From the NCBI GenBank assembly GCA_023410905.1, contig JAEYPL010000098.1, positions 1 to 20,941 on the forward strand: a DNA stretch of 20,941 nucleotides, read 5' to 3'. This document shows, one piece after another, positions 7,100-14,253 of the stretch. The stretch's first letter is position 1. Each line of letters opens with the position of its first letter. The translations under genes were made by a program, and so were the position numbers. The notes under the pieces were generated by a model. The model was given only the letters and a program-made list of their open reading frames with translations, did no database searches and was not told where the DNA came from. The DNA comes from Pseudomonadota bacterium. GTDB lineage: Bacteria > Pseudomonadota > Alphaproteobacteria > Rhizobiales > Hyphomicrobiaceae.

Positions 7100-7852
7100 T
7101 CAGAGCCCGCGACCACCCGCAACGTCAATCGTCACACCCGTCACATAGGACGCTTCGGGCGAGCAAAGCCACAGCACCGTCTCCGCAACCTCGCGCGCCG
7201 TGCCGCCGCGTCCGATCGGCACGCTCGATGCAATGCGCGCAACGCGTCCGGGATCACCGGCACTGGCGTGAATGTCCGTCTCGATGACACCGGGGCGGAC
7301 GCCGTTGACGCGGATGCCTTCGGCCGCGTGCTCCTTCGCGAGGCCAACGGTCATCGTATCGATGCCGCCCTTCGACACGGCGTAGTCCACACACTCAAAC
7401 GCGCCTCCGAGACGCGTCGCCATCGAGGACATATTGACGATCGCGCCACCTTTGCCGCCGAGGCGCGTCGACATGCGCCGGATGGCTTGCTGGTTCGCGT
7501 GAAAAGCGCCGACGAGATTGACCGCGATCGTGCGCGAGAGCTGCTCCGCGGTGATATCGACGAAACGCGTGTGCGGCCAAAGGATGCCCGCGTTGTTGAA
7601 GAAGGCATCGAGGCGACCGAACGTGCGATCCACGGCCTCGAAGGCGATGCGGATCGCCACAGGATCCGCGACATCGCACTGAATGGCGACGGCGCGGCGG
7701 CCCATCTTTTCGATGTCACCGACCACGCTTTCGGCCGAATCTTTGCGCCCGATGTAGGTCAGCGCAACGTCGTATCCGCGCTCTGCGGCAAGGTGCGCCG
7801 CTGCAGCGCCAATGCCGCGCGAGCCGCCGGTAACGAAGAATACACCACCCAT
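7100..7852 (-). CDS. SDR family NAD(P)-dependent oxidoreductase
   Basis: A classical short-chain dehydrogenase/reductase of 250 residues. The cofactor motif TGGSRGIG is at 8-15, NNAG at 86-89, the catalytic Ser is in MSSMA (142 or 143), and the YAVSK active site gives Tyr157 and Lys161. The C-terminus SYVTGVTIDVAGGRGL is typical of FabG-like and glucose-1-dehydrogenase-like members. The substrate cannot be told from sequence. GAGG seven bases upstream supports the ATG at 7852. It is transcribed toward the DUF1272 gene and away from the hibernation factor, so it appears to be monocistronic. Confidence 0.9.
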   Translation of the reverse strand: MGGVFFVTGGSRGIGAAAAHLAAERGYDVALTYIGRKDSAESVVGDIEKMGRRAVAIQCDVADPVAIRIAFEAVDRTFGRLDAFFNNAGILWPHTRFVDITAEQLSRTIAVNLVGAFHANQQAIRRMSTRLGGKGGAIVNMSSMATRLGGAFECVDYAVSKGGIDTMTVGLAKEHAAEGIRVNGVRPGVIETDIHASAGDPGRVARIASSVPIGRGGTAREVAETVLWLCSPEASYVTGVTIDVAGGRGL

Positions 7853-7922
7853 GAAAATGCCTCTGAAGCTGCGATGCGCGAAGGACCTTTTTCAGTATGA
7901 AAGGAGGGTGTGCCATGCGGCA

Positions 7923-8048
7923 ATGATCGATCGCAAAGTCGGGATCAAGAAAATGGGCGACGCTGCCCTTGATACGACCCCGATTACCTCCCACGTCCTA
8001 GATATGGCTACCCGTTCAATCGCAAAAAGAAAGGTTGCCTTAGCATGA
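7923..8048 (+). CDS. 41-codon small ORF overlapping the hpf start; possible remnant or leader peptide
   Basis: ATG at 7923 opens a 41-residue frame whose TGA (8046-8048) overlaps the ATG of the hibernation factor gene in an ATGA junction, an arrangement usually linked to translational coupling. The start itself overlaps (ATGA) the stop of a three-codon frame, Met-Arg-Gln, at 7915-7926, which is the one well placed behind AAGGAGGG (7901-7908). The stretch ITSHVLDMAT (about residues 20-29) resembles the conserved N-terminus of 5-hydroxyisourate hydrolase (LTTHVLDTA type). The rest of that roughly 110-residue enzyme is absent. It could be a truncated pseudogene, a leader peptide or an untranslated leader; existence as a protein is unproven. 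Confidence 0.3.
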   Translation: MIDRKVGIKKMGDAALDTTPITSHVLDMATRSIAKRKVALA

Positions 8049-8413
8049 CGACACCCCTCGAGATCTCCTTCCACGGAGTCGACAAGAGCGAAGCGCTCGA
8101 GGCCCGCATCCAGGAAAAATTCGAGCGCCTGCATGGGCATTTCGATCGCATGACCCACGCTCGCGTCGTGATCTCGTCACCGAACCGCACGGACGCACGC
8201 GCCAAGATGTTCACGGTCAAGATCGACCTCGGCATTCCCGGGCAGCAGCCGATCGTGATCAATAGTGAGGGGGACTACACGGACGTGTTCATTGCACTGC
8301 GTGACACCTTTAGTGCGGCGCAGCGAAAGCTCGACGCGACTGCAGGCAAGATGACCAACACGGCAAAACGCGAGAGGGCGCGGCGCAAGCCGGCGCCGAA
8401 TGGCGCAGCTTAG
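8045..8413 (+). CDS. hpf: ribosome hibernation-promoting factor, short form (HPF/RaiA family)
   Basis: Proteins of this family bind the 30S decoding region and hold ribosomes inactive in stationary phase or stress. The 122 residues correspond to the N-terminal beta-alpha-beta S30AE domain (about 5-100: LEISFHGVDKSEALEARIQEKFERL, then the ARAKMFTVKIDL strand and a DVFIALRDTFSAAQRKLD helix). A basic tail, RERARRKP, follows. The C-terminal dimerisation domain of long HPF is absent. It does not sit next to rpoN as alphaproteobacterial copies often do. A GAAAGG stretch ten bases ahead gives a modest ribosome-binding site. Its stop overlaps the stop of the convergent cfa gene by 4 bp. Confidence 0.88.
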   Translation: MTTPLEISFHGVDKSEALEARIQEKFERLHGHFDRMTHARVVISSPNRTDARAKMFTVKIDLGIPGQQPIVINSEGDYTDVFIALRDTFSAAQRKLDATAGKMTNTAKRERARRKPAPNGAA

Positions 8414-9654
8414 CCCCAGCCGATCCCGCGCTCCTGCTCGACGCGCTCGTACGCGCGTTGCACATCGACAGCATAGTCGCGTGTGATCGGCGCGGCATCG
8501 CGCTTCTTTGCGAGCTGCATGTGGAAGACTTCCTGTGATCCCGTGCGGAACATCATTTCCGCGCTGATCAGGTAGAACTCCCACATGCGGCAAAAGCGCT
8601 CGTCGTACATCCCGGCGATCTTCGCGCGGTTCGCCTCGAAGCGCTCCTGCCAATGCCTGAGCGTCGTCGCGTAGTGCACGCGCAGGAACTCGAGGTCCGT
8701 GACCCAGAGGCTGTTGTTCTCCGTCGCCGGAAAGACCTCCGAAAGCGCGGGCGAATAGGCACCGGGAAAGATGTACTTGCGCAGCCACGGACTCGCTGTG
8801 CCGGGCGGGCTCATCTTGCCGATCGAGTGCAGAAGCATGACGCCATCATCGGTCAGGAGATCGTTCACCTTGGCGAAGAACTCGTTGTAATGCCCGACGC
8901 CCACGTGCTCGAACATGCCGACTGAAACGATGCGATCGAATTTCGTCGTGAGCTGCCGATAGTCCTGCAGCGCGAATTTCACACGCCCTTCGAGGCCCGC
9001 TGCTTTCGTCCGCTCGACAGCCAGCGCATACTGCTCCTTCGACAGCGTGACGCCGGTTACATTAACGTCGGCCACCTGCGCGAGATAGCGGGCGAGCCCG
9101 CCCCAGCCTGAACCGATATCGAGCACGTTCATGCCGGGCTTCAAATTGAGTTTGGCGGCGATGAGACGGCACTTGTTGCGCTGTGCCGCCTCCAGCGTCT
9201 CGCTCTCCTCGCGAAAGTAAGCGCACGAGTAGAAAAGCTCCCTGTCGAGAAAGAGCTCGTAGAAGGCATTGCCGAGGTCGTAGTGGTGCGCGACGTTCTG
9301 CTGCGCCTTGCCGATCGGGTTCGCCTGCTGGAAGCGCTTGAGGCCACGCGAGACACGACGCAGCGCAGCTTGCACCGGCTGATTGCTGAGCGAGAGGCGA
9401 TTGACCGAGAACAGCGTCAGGAACGCGCGCAATCCCGTGTCCGGGAATGTCATGCGCCCGTCCATATACGCTTCGCCCGCGTGCAGCTCGGGATTGAAGA
9501 AGAGCTTGCGGTAGAGGCTCGGATCGGTGAGCCGCATATTCGCGGTCGGCCCCGGCTTCACGCCGCCGAACACATGCGTCTTCCCCTCGGCGTCGACGAC
9601 GTTGAGCGTGCCGGCCTTCACGAACGAAGCGAGCATTTTGGAAAGTGGAAACAT
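8410..9654 (-). CDS. cfa: cyclopropane-fatty-acyl-phospholipid synthase family SAM-dependent methyltransferase
   Basis: The family transfers a methylene group from S-adenosylmethionine to cis double bonds of membrane phospholipid acyl chains, making cyclopropane fatty acids at the inner membrane surface. The 414-residue product has the N-terminal lipid-binding portion, the conserved VAHHYDLGNAFYELFLD segment (about residues 121-137), the DRELFYSCAYF motif, the SAM site VLDIGSGWGG (about 177-186), and MFEHVG. The ATG at 9654 gives MFPLSKML; a TTG four codons earlier lies directly on the GAGGGGG ribosome-binding site and is less likely. It follows the GNAT gene by 96 bp on the same strand. Some relatives make other methylated lipids, so the exact product is inferred. 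Confidence 0.9.
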   Translation of the reverse strand: MFPLSKMLASFVKAGTLNVVDAEGKTHVFGGVKPGPTANMRLTDPSLYRKLFFNPELHAGEAYMDGRMTFPDTGLRAFLTLFSVNRLSLSNQPVQAALRRVSRGLKRFQQANPIGKAQQNVAHHYDLGNAFYELFLDRELFYSCAYFREESETLEAAQRNKCRLIAAKLNLKPGMNVLDIGSGWGGLARYLAQVADVNVTGVTLSKEQYALAVERTKAAGLEGRVKFALQDYRQLTTKFDRIVSVGMFEHVGVGHYNEFFAKVNDLLTDDGVMLLHSIGKMSPPGTASPWLRKYIFPGAYSPALSEVFPATENNSLWVTDLEFLRVHYATTLRHWQERFEANRAKIAGMYDERFCRMWEFYLISAEMMFRTGSQEVFHMQLAKKRDAAPITRDYAVDVQRAYERVEQERGIGWG

Positions 9655-9670
9655 TGCGCGCGGCAACCCC

Positions 9671-9698
9671 CTCGTCAGATGCGCCGGAAGCTGACGAG
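9671..9698 (-). promoter_or_regulatory. perfect hairpin beside the cfa ribosome-binding site
   Basis: On the minus strand CTCGTCAG (9698-9691) pairs perfectly with CTGACGAG (9678-9671) around a 12-base loop. The last three bases of the 3' arm, GAG, are the start of the purine run GAGGGGG that is the only ribosome-binding site candidate for cfa. Folding could therefore limit translation. There is no T-run, so it is not an obvious terminator for the GNAT gene. Confidence 0.5.
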
Positions 9699-9750
9699 TG
9701 TTACCCTATATGGCGCCCCCGTCCACCACCGAGGGCAAAGTATACGTTCG

Positions 9751-10209
9751 TCAAATCCGCTTGATCATGTGGGTAAGTGAGCGATCGCTCAGCTCCTCCA
9801 CGCGCTCGACCGCGTAACCGTTGCGTGTGTACCACGCGACCAAATGTGCGAGCACCGTGCCCGTATAAAGGCGCAGCGTGCCGAGACCGAGCTGACGCGC
9901 GCGCGCCTCGGCACCCGCGAGCATGGCATGGCCAAGCCCGGCTTTCTGGCGCGCGGTATCCGTCGCGATGCTCCAGATCAGCAGATCATCGGCACGCGCC
10001 TTGAGGATCAGGACACCTTCGATGGGTCCATTCGCCGGAACCCAGATCTCGTAGTTATCGAAGATAACTGAATAGTCGGTCATGAGCGGTAACGGCTCGA
10101 CGCCGAGCAGCTCGCGATTACGCGCGTAGGCTGCACGCTGAACGGCGACAACCGCATCGAGATCGGCGCGCGTCGCGCGACGCAGCACGAGATTGTCAAC
10201 CGTGAGCAT
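9751..10209 (-). CDS. GNAT family N-acetyltransferase
   Basis: A 152-residue single-domain acetyltransferase of the GNAT fold. It starts MLTVDNLVLRRATRADLDAV, has a central beta strand GVLILKARADDLLIWSIAT, the acetyl-CoA pyrophosphate loop in RQKAGLGHAML (about residues 91-101), and the typical AWYTRNGYAV end of the fold. The substrate is unknown. The ATG at 10209 is preceded by AGAGGAAGG. In-frame upstream codons add only non-homologous residues and were rejected. It is divergent from the DUF169 gene and leads into cfa on the same strand, so it may be co-transcribed with cfa. Confidence 0.85.
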   Translation of the reverse strand: MLTVDNLVLRRATRADLDAVVAVQRAAYARNRELLGVEPLPLMTDYSVIFDNYEIWVPANGPIEGVLILKARADDLLIWSIATDTARQKAGLGHAMLAGAEARARQLGLGTLRLYTGTVLAHLVAWYTRNGYAVERVEELSDRSLTHMIKRI

Positions 10210-10306
10210 CAGCCTTCCTCTTTGGCAGAGCACACCACCTTGCACGGCGCTCCGCCTCAGCACAATATCGGCGCAACATTAGAACCATGCCAGGGAGGTC
10301 TCAACG

Positions 10307-11110
10307 ATGACCGCACTGCACGCGCCGGAAGCGGCCACCTTCGACTACGCGAAACTCGCCGCCGATCTCGAGCGTCTGTTGCGGCTGCGCTCGTTTCCCT
10401 TCGCCATGAAGCTCTACGAAGACCGCAGCGAGATGGAGGCCATTCCGCGCATCCGCCGCCCCAAGGCCGTGCACACGCTCGACCAGGTCGTTGCCCAGGC
10501 CTCGCGGCTCGGCTGGACCGTCGGCATCACATCTGACGACCTCGTCGGCGCGCAGTGCCGCGCCGTCGTCGGGCTCGGCAATGCCAAGGATCCGAAATGG
10601 ACATCCGGCGCGCACATGGTGAACGTGTGGTTCTCGACGCCGGAGGACGCGAAAGAGCATCAGGCGTCCATGCACTGCGTGCCCGATGGCAAGTACGACG
10701 CGCTCGCCGTGGCGCCGCTCTCGGCCGGCCGGCTCGATCCGCCGGATATCGTCCTGTTCTACGCGACGCCTGGCGCCATGATGTACTTCATCAACGGCCT
10801 GCAGTGGGCGGGCTACAAGAAGTTCGATTGGGGCGTCGTCGGCGAAAGCGCCTGCGCCGACAGTTGGGGACGCGCGCTCACGAAGCGCGAGCCGTCGCTG
10901 TCCATTCCCTGCTTTGCCGAGCGGCGCTACGGCGGCGTGCTCGATGACGAGATGCTCATGGCATTGCCGCCCGACCAACTCGCGAAAGCGATCAAGGGCA
11001 TGGAAGCCCTCGCGAAGAACGGCTTCCGCTATCCCTTCGCGCAATACGGCATTCAGAACGACGTACGCGACGGCATGGCGCGCAGCTATCCAGATCGCGG
11101 CAAGAAGTAG
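10307..11110 (+). CDS. DUF169 family protein
   Basis: A 267-residue soluble protein of the DUF169 family (function unknown). Typical features are the N-terminal LRSFPFAMKLYED segment, the central VGLGNAK and DIVLFYATPGAMMYFINGLQWAGY stretch, the WGVVGESACADSWGRALTKREPSLSIPCFAERRYGG block with spaced cysteines, and the DDEMLMALPPDQLAKAIKGMEAL helix. GGGAGG eight bases upstream supports the ATG. It stands alone: a 97-bp divergent gap on its left, and on its right a GC-rich hairpin followed by the carboxypeptidase gene. No signal peptide or membrane helix is visible. The cysteines suggest a cofactor or metal, but that is a guess. Confidence 0.88.
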   Translation: MTALHAPEAATFDYAKLAADLERLLRLRSFPFAMKLYEDRSEMEAIPRIRRPKAVHTLDQVVAQASRLGWTVGITSDDLVGAQCRAVVGLGNAKDPKWTSGAHMVNVWFSTPEDAKEHQASMHCVPDGKYDALAVAPLSAGRLDPPDIVLFYATPGAMMYFINGLQWAGYKKFDWGVVGESACADSWGRALTKREPSLSIPCFAERRYGGVLDDEMLMALPPDQLAKAIKGMEALAKNGFRYPFAQYGIQNDVRDGMARSYPDRGKK

Positions 11111-11126
11111 CCCTGCCTCGCCTCGC

Positions 11127-11156
11127 CCCCGCGATTGTGTCGCTGAGGCCGCGGGG
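11127..11156 (+). terminator. GC-rich hairpin after the DUF169 gene, possible terminator without T-run
   Basis: CCCCGCG (11127-11133) pairs perfectly with CGCGGGG (11150-11156) around a 16-base loop, 16 bp after the stop codon. The lack of a T-run makes intrinsic termination weak; Rho-dependent ending is possible. Further right, TATACT at 11223-11228 is a -10-like element for the next gene, but no good -35 accompanies it. Confidence 0.35.
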
Positions 11157-11347
11157 AGCGGCGAATGACCGCTCTTTCGGCAGATTTCGCATGTCCGCCA
11201 TGAATCAGTCGGCGGATCAGGCTATACTCAAGGTTCGTAGGATATGTTTGCCGCCGTCGTGATTGGGACGGCCGGCTAGTCGTGTGGCGCGCCAAAGCGT
11301 ATGGCATCAGCTGCCGCACACGCGGAGCTCAGAGGAGACCGGGCAGA

Positions 11348-12349
11348 ATGGTCGTGCGGAAGACCGCCATGGCACTGGCGTTGATGCTCGGATGGTCTGG
11401 CACTGCGGCAGCGGGGCCGGCACTTCTATTCGATGCCACCAACGGGCGCGTCCTCTACGCCGAAGACCAGGACCAGCCCTGGCACCCTGCGTCGCTCACC
11501 AAGATCATGACGGCCTACCTCGTCTTCGAGGCGCTGAAGACGAACAAGATCACGCTCGATCAGAAGATCCCCGTGAGCGTCAATGCGAATGCGCTGCCCC
11601 CGAGCAAGCTCGGCCTGCCGGTCGGCGCGGAAATCACCGTCAACCTCGCGCTGAAATCGCTGATCGTGAAATCGGCGAACGACGGCGCCGTCATGCTCGC
11701 CGAGGCGATTGGTGGCACTGAAGAAGCGTTCGTGCGCTCGATGAACGAAACGGCGCTGCGCCTCGGGATGACGCAGACGCGCTTCGTCAATCCGCACGGT
11801 CTCCCGGCTCCGGAGCAAGTGACGACCGCGCGCGATCTCGCGCGACTGACGCGTGCCGTTCTCACGGACTATCCGGACTATGGAGAGCTCTGGGCGATGT
11901 CCGACATGCAGATCGGGCGCCGCCGCCTGCGGACCCATAATGGCCTGCTACGCACCTACGAAGGCGCGGATGGCCTGAAAACCGGCTTCATCTGCGATTC
12001 CGGCTTCAACGTCGTGGCGACAGCGACGCGGGAGAACCGTCGGCTCGCTGCCGTCGTACTCGGCGAGTACACTTCACGCGATCGGAGCCTGCGTGCGGCC
12101 AGCCTGCTCGAGCATGGCTTCAAGAGCTACGGCTGGAAGGAGCTGTTCACGAGCGCGACGCTCGATACGATCCCCGTGAGTGCCGAGACGGCCACGCCGC
12201 GCAGCGTTCGGGAGATGGTCATGTCCTTCGCCTGCAACGGCAAGCGCCAAGCGCGAGCCGTACCGACGAAGAAGCAGAAAAAAGCGCGCACCAAAAAGCC
12301 GGCGACGGCAGCAGCATCCGCGCCTGCTTCGGCGGCGAAGTCGGACTGA
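11348..12349 (+). CDS. D-alanyl-D-alanine carboxypeptidase (PBP5-type, peptidase S11)
   Basis: A periplasmic penicillin-binding protein that removes the terminal D-alanine of peptidoglycan stem peptides and so limits cross-linking. All three serine penicillin-recognising motifs are present: SLTK (Ser49-Lys52), SAN (109-111) and KTG (211-213). The ATG at 11348, with AGGAG ten bases upstream, gives a clear signal peptide (MVVRKTAMALALML, cleavage near TAAA-G at about residue 23). Of 333 residues, the last 40 or so are a Lys/Ala-rich low-complexity tail. The PBP5 C-terminal beta domain and amphipathic membrane anchor are not visible, so it may be soluble or loosely bound. It could be called dacC, dacD or dacF in different genomes; the subtype is not resolved. 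Confidence 0.92.
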   Translation: MVVRKTAMALALMLGWSGTAAAGPALLFDATNGRVLYAEDQDQPWHPASLTKIMTAYLVFEALKTNKITLDQKIPVSVNANALPPSKLGLPVGAEITVNLALKSLIVKSANDGAVMLAEAIGGTEEAFVRSMNETALRLGMTQTRFVNPHGLPAPEQVTTARDLARLTRAVLTDYPDYGELWAMSDMQIGRRRLRTHNGLLRTYEGADGLKTGFICDSGFNVVATATRENRRLAAVVLGEYTSRDRSLRAASLLEHGFKSYGWKELFTSATLDTIPVSAETATPRSVREMVMSFACNGKRQARAVPTKKQKKARTKKPATAAASAPASAAKSD

Positions 12350-12370
12350 CCCACAAGGCGGCAGAAACCC

Positions 12371-12637
12371 TCAGACGATCAGGTCGAGCTTGTTGTCGCG
12401 ATAGCGGCAGCCGGCGGGTGGCAACTCGAAACCGTCGTCCGCGCGCGCAGGCGGCTCCGCCCTGGGCTCGCGCGGGCGCTGCGAACCGGCGGGTGCAGGA
12501 GGCGGTGGCTCACCGCGCACGGATTGATCATTGCGCTGAACACCACTGTCAGCCGGCCCCGTCGACTGCGCTGCCGCGGGAACGGCGAGCAGAACTCCGA
12601 GCAGACCCGCCGCCGCGATCGATCGTGCTGACATCAT
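12371..12637 (-). CDS. small secreted proline-rich hypothetical protein
   Basis: An 88-residue protein, not recognised. It begins with two adjacent ATG codons and a convincing signal peptide (SARSIAAAGLLGVLLAVPAAAQ, cleavage likely after AAA near residue 24). A Pro/Arg/Glu-rich low-complexity middle and a short conserved-looking end (FELPPAGCRYRDNKLDLIV) with one cysteine follow. Export to the periplasm or surface is therefore likely. It converges on the carboxypeptidase gene with a 21-bp gap. The ribosome-binding site is weak (GGTGAG about ten bases ahead). Signal peptide structure supports a real gene, but function is unknown. Confidence 0.55.
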   Translation of the reverse strand: MMSARSIAAAGLLGVLLAVPAAAQSTGPADSGVQRNDQSVRGEPPPPAPAGSQRPREPRAEPPARADDGFELPPAGCRYRDNKLDLIV

Positions 12638-12873
12638 AAATGGGCCGCTCACCAATTGTTGACCGATTATTACCGCGGCGCCGCGAATTGCGCATGTCGC
12701 AGGCCTGCCATGCGGGCCAGCCCGCCGCGGCTGCAACTAGGTTAATCCGGGTTATCGGGGCCGGCAACCGGCTTCAGAAAAGCAGGCCGGATCGGCCGGA
12801 ATAAGGCGCGCGAATGCCCGATCGAAACATCAGAGGAAGTCTAATCCCCTGATATGAGAAAATAAATCGCGCC

Positions 12874-13056
12874 CTATTGCGAGGGTTTTGGCTCGGCAGG
12901 CGCAGCCGTCTGCGGCCCCGTCTGGGATGGTTTCCAGACGGCCGTCAAAATAGCGGCGCCGGCAAGCGCGGTTACCACCGCCGCGATCATCACCTCACGC
13001 GACGAAAGCCATAGACGGCGCCGATAAGTCTCTGAAAGTCTTGAATTTCGCGCCAT
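12874..13056 (-). CDS. small single-span membrane protein, hypothetical
   Basis: A 60-residue frame starting MARNSRLSETYRRRLWLSSRE. A basic N-terminus is followed by one hydrophobic helix (about residues 22-42, VMIAAVVTALAGAAILTAV) and a short Pro/Ala/Lys tail, so an inner-membrane protein with the N-terminus inside is predicted. GGGTG seven bases ahead of the ATG could serve as ribosome-binding site. The nearest gene is the small secreted protein 237 bp downstream on the same strand. No family is recognised; an upstream start nine codons earlier is possible. The gene call rests on the membrane-helix pattern and start context only. Confidence 0.45.
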   Translation of the reverse strand: MARNSRLSETYRRRLWLSSREVMIAAVVTALAGAAILTAVWKPSQTGPQTAAPAEPKPSQ

Positions 13057-13535
13057 AGCTCCGCACCCTATTACATTTACCAATTATGACGGTGAAAGAC
13101 GCACGCGCCAGGGCACGTTTGGCCGCGCGACAGAACATCTCATTGCGTTAGGGCGGCGGATGTCGCTTTTGCTCCCCGGCGCCGCAAACCACTCCTCGTG
13201 GGTTGTCACAAGTCCGTCATGAACCAGCCACTATCCATGGCTTGAACACGCGGCCGCCGATGCCAACTTACCAAACTGGAGCAAGCAGTCGGCGGCAGCA
13301 GGCTGATTTGCGCTTTAAGATGGGAAAATTTGGGACACCGCAACGAGATAGTTCAGATCGATCCGAGTGCAAATCGAATTTGCTAATGGCGAACTGAATA
13401 CACTGAGCCAATCGGTGGGCTGTCATTAACGAAAAACGGCAGCAGCTCTGCGCTTAGGCCCAAAAGAGTTGTAGAACTTCGGTCTTTGGGGTAGCAACCC
13501 CAAATCATCGGACACAATCAAAGAGTTCCAGCGAC
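13057..13535. other. gene-free region upstream of the HAD phosphatase
   Basis: About 480 bp, noticeably more AT-rich than its surroundings in the right half. The frames here have no family-like content and poor starts. The only clear structure is the TTTGGGG/CCCCAAA hairpin near the right end, listed separately. No confident promoter pair was found for either neighbouring gene. Confidence 0.55.
13485..13504 (+). other. perfect 7-bp hairpin ahead of the HAD-aminotransferase operon
   Basis: TTTGGGG (13485-13491) pairs with CCCCAAA (13498-13504) around a TAGCAA loop, ending 31 bp before the GTG start of the phosphatase gene. It could be part of a 5' leader RNA or an operator. There is no T-run for termination. 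Confidence 0.4.
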
Positions 13536-14249
13536 GTGTCGAGTGGACGTTTGAAGTGCTGCGTGCTCGTCGATTTCGACGGGACAATAGCAACAGTTGA
13601 TACGACAGACGCACTGCTCGAGCGTTTCGCCGAGCCGGGTTGGCTTGATATTGAAGCCGACTGGCAAGCTGGGCGAATTGGCTCGCGCGAATGCTTGGTG
13701 CGTCAGATCGATCTCATCAAAGCTTCGCCGAAACAGTATGACGACTTCGTGTCGTCAATCGAGATCGACCGCGGCTTCCTCCCCTTTATCGAGGAGTGCA
13801 AAGCGCGCGATCTCGACGTGATGGTCGTTTCGGACGGACTCGATCGCACCGTCGGCACGGTGCTCGCCCGCGCTGGTCTCGACCTTCCTTATCGCGCCAA
13901 CCGTCTGCAGGCTGTCGGAACAGACCGCTGGCGTCTCACGTTTCCTCATGCACGGGGCGACTGCCGTCCGCTGTCTGGAAACTGCAAGTGCCAGTTTGCG
14001 GACGCGGCGCGGGGCTCGGTCCGTGTGGTCGTTGGCGACGGGCGCAGCGACTTCTGCGTCGCCGAGCGCGCCGATCTTGTGCTCGCGAAGAGTTCGCTCG
14101 TCGAGCACTGCCGGAAGAATGCACTGCCGCACTTTGCCATCACGAACTTTGATGAAGCGACGGAGATCTTCGTTCGCTGGCTCGATGACAGGGCTGGACG
14201 TGGTGAAGACGGCACAATGATCCTCTCAGAACAAGCAAGAGACGAGTAG
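13536..14249 (+). CDS. HAD-IB family phosphatase (MtnX/SerB-like)
   Basis: A 237-residue HAD-superfamily phosphatase of subclass IB. Motif I is DFDGT (Asp13 nucleophile, Asp15 acid/base). Motif II is the Ser of VVSDG, motif III a Lys in LAKSS, and motif IV GDGRSDF supplies the Mg2+-binding acidic residues. A helical cap between motifs I and II (W..GRIGS.ECL) resembles MtnX-type and phosphoserine phosphatases. An SGNCKC pair of cysteines in the insertion is unusual. The GTG start has only a weak AAAGAG site; a TTG at 13551 is an alternative. The aminotransferase gene begins 4 bp after the stop, so the two are almost certainly one operon. The substrate is unknown, plausibly a phosphorylated amino or keto compound linked to the aminotransferase. 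Confidence 0.85.
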   Translation: MSSGRLKCCVLVDFDGTIATVDTTDALLERFAEPGWLDIEADWQAGRIGSRECLVRQIDLIKASPKQYDDFVSSIEIDRGFLPFIEECKARDLDVMVVSDGLDRTVGTVLARAGLDLPYRANRLQAVGTDRWRLTFPHARGDCRPLSGNCKCQFADAARGSVRVVVGDGRSDFCVAERADLVLAKSSLVEHCRKNALPHFAITNFDEATEIFVRWLDDRAGRGEDGTMILSEQARDE

Positions 14250-14253
14250 CCTC

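Noticed and set aside
11200..11228. Possible promoter for the carboxypeptidase gene (TATACT at 11223-11228)
   Set aside because: The -10 is good, but no hexamer at 16-18 bp upstream resembles a -35, so it is not listed as a promoter.
13203..13397. 64-codon plus-strand frame in the gene-free region
   Set aside because: Composition is not protein-like, there is no ribosome-binding site, and no motif or membrane segment.
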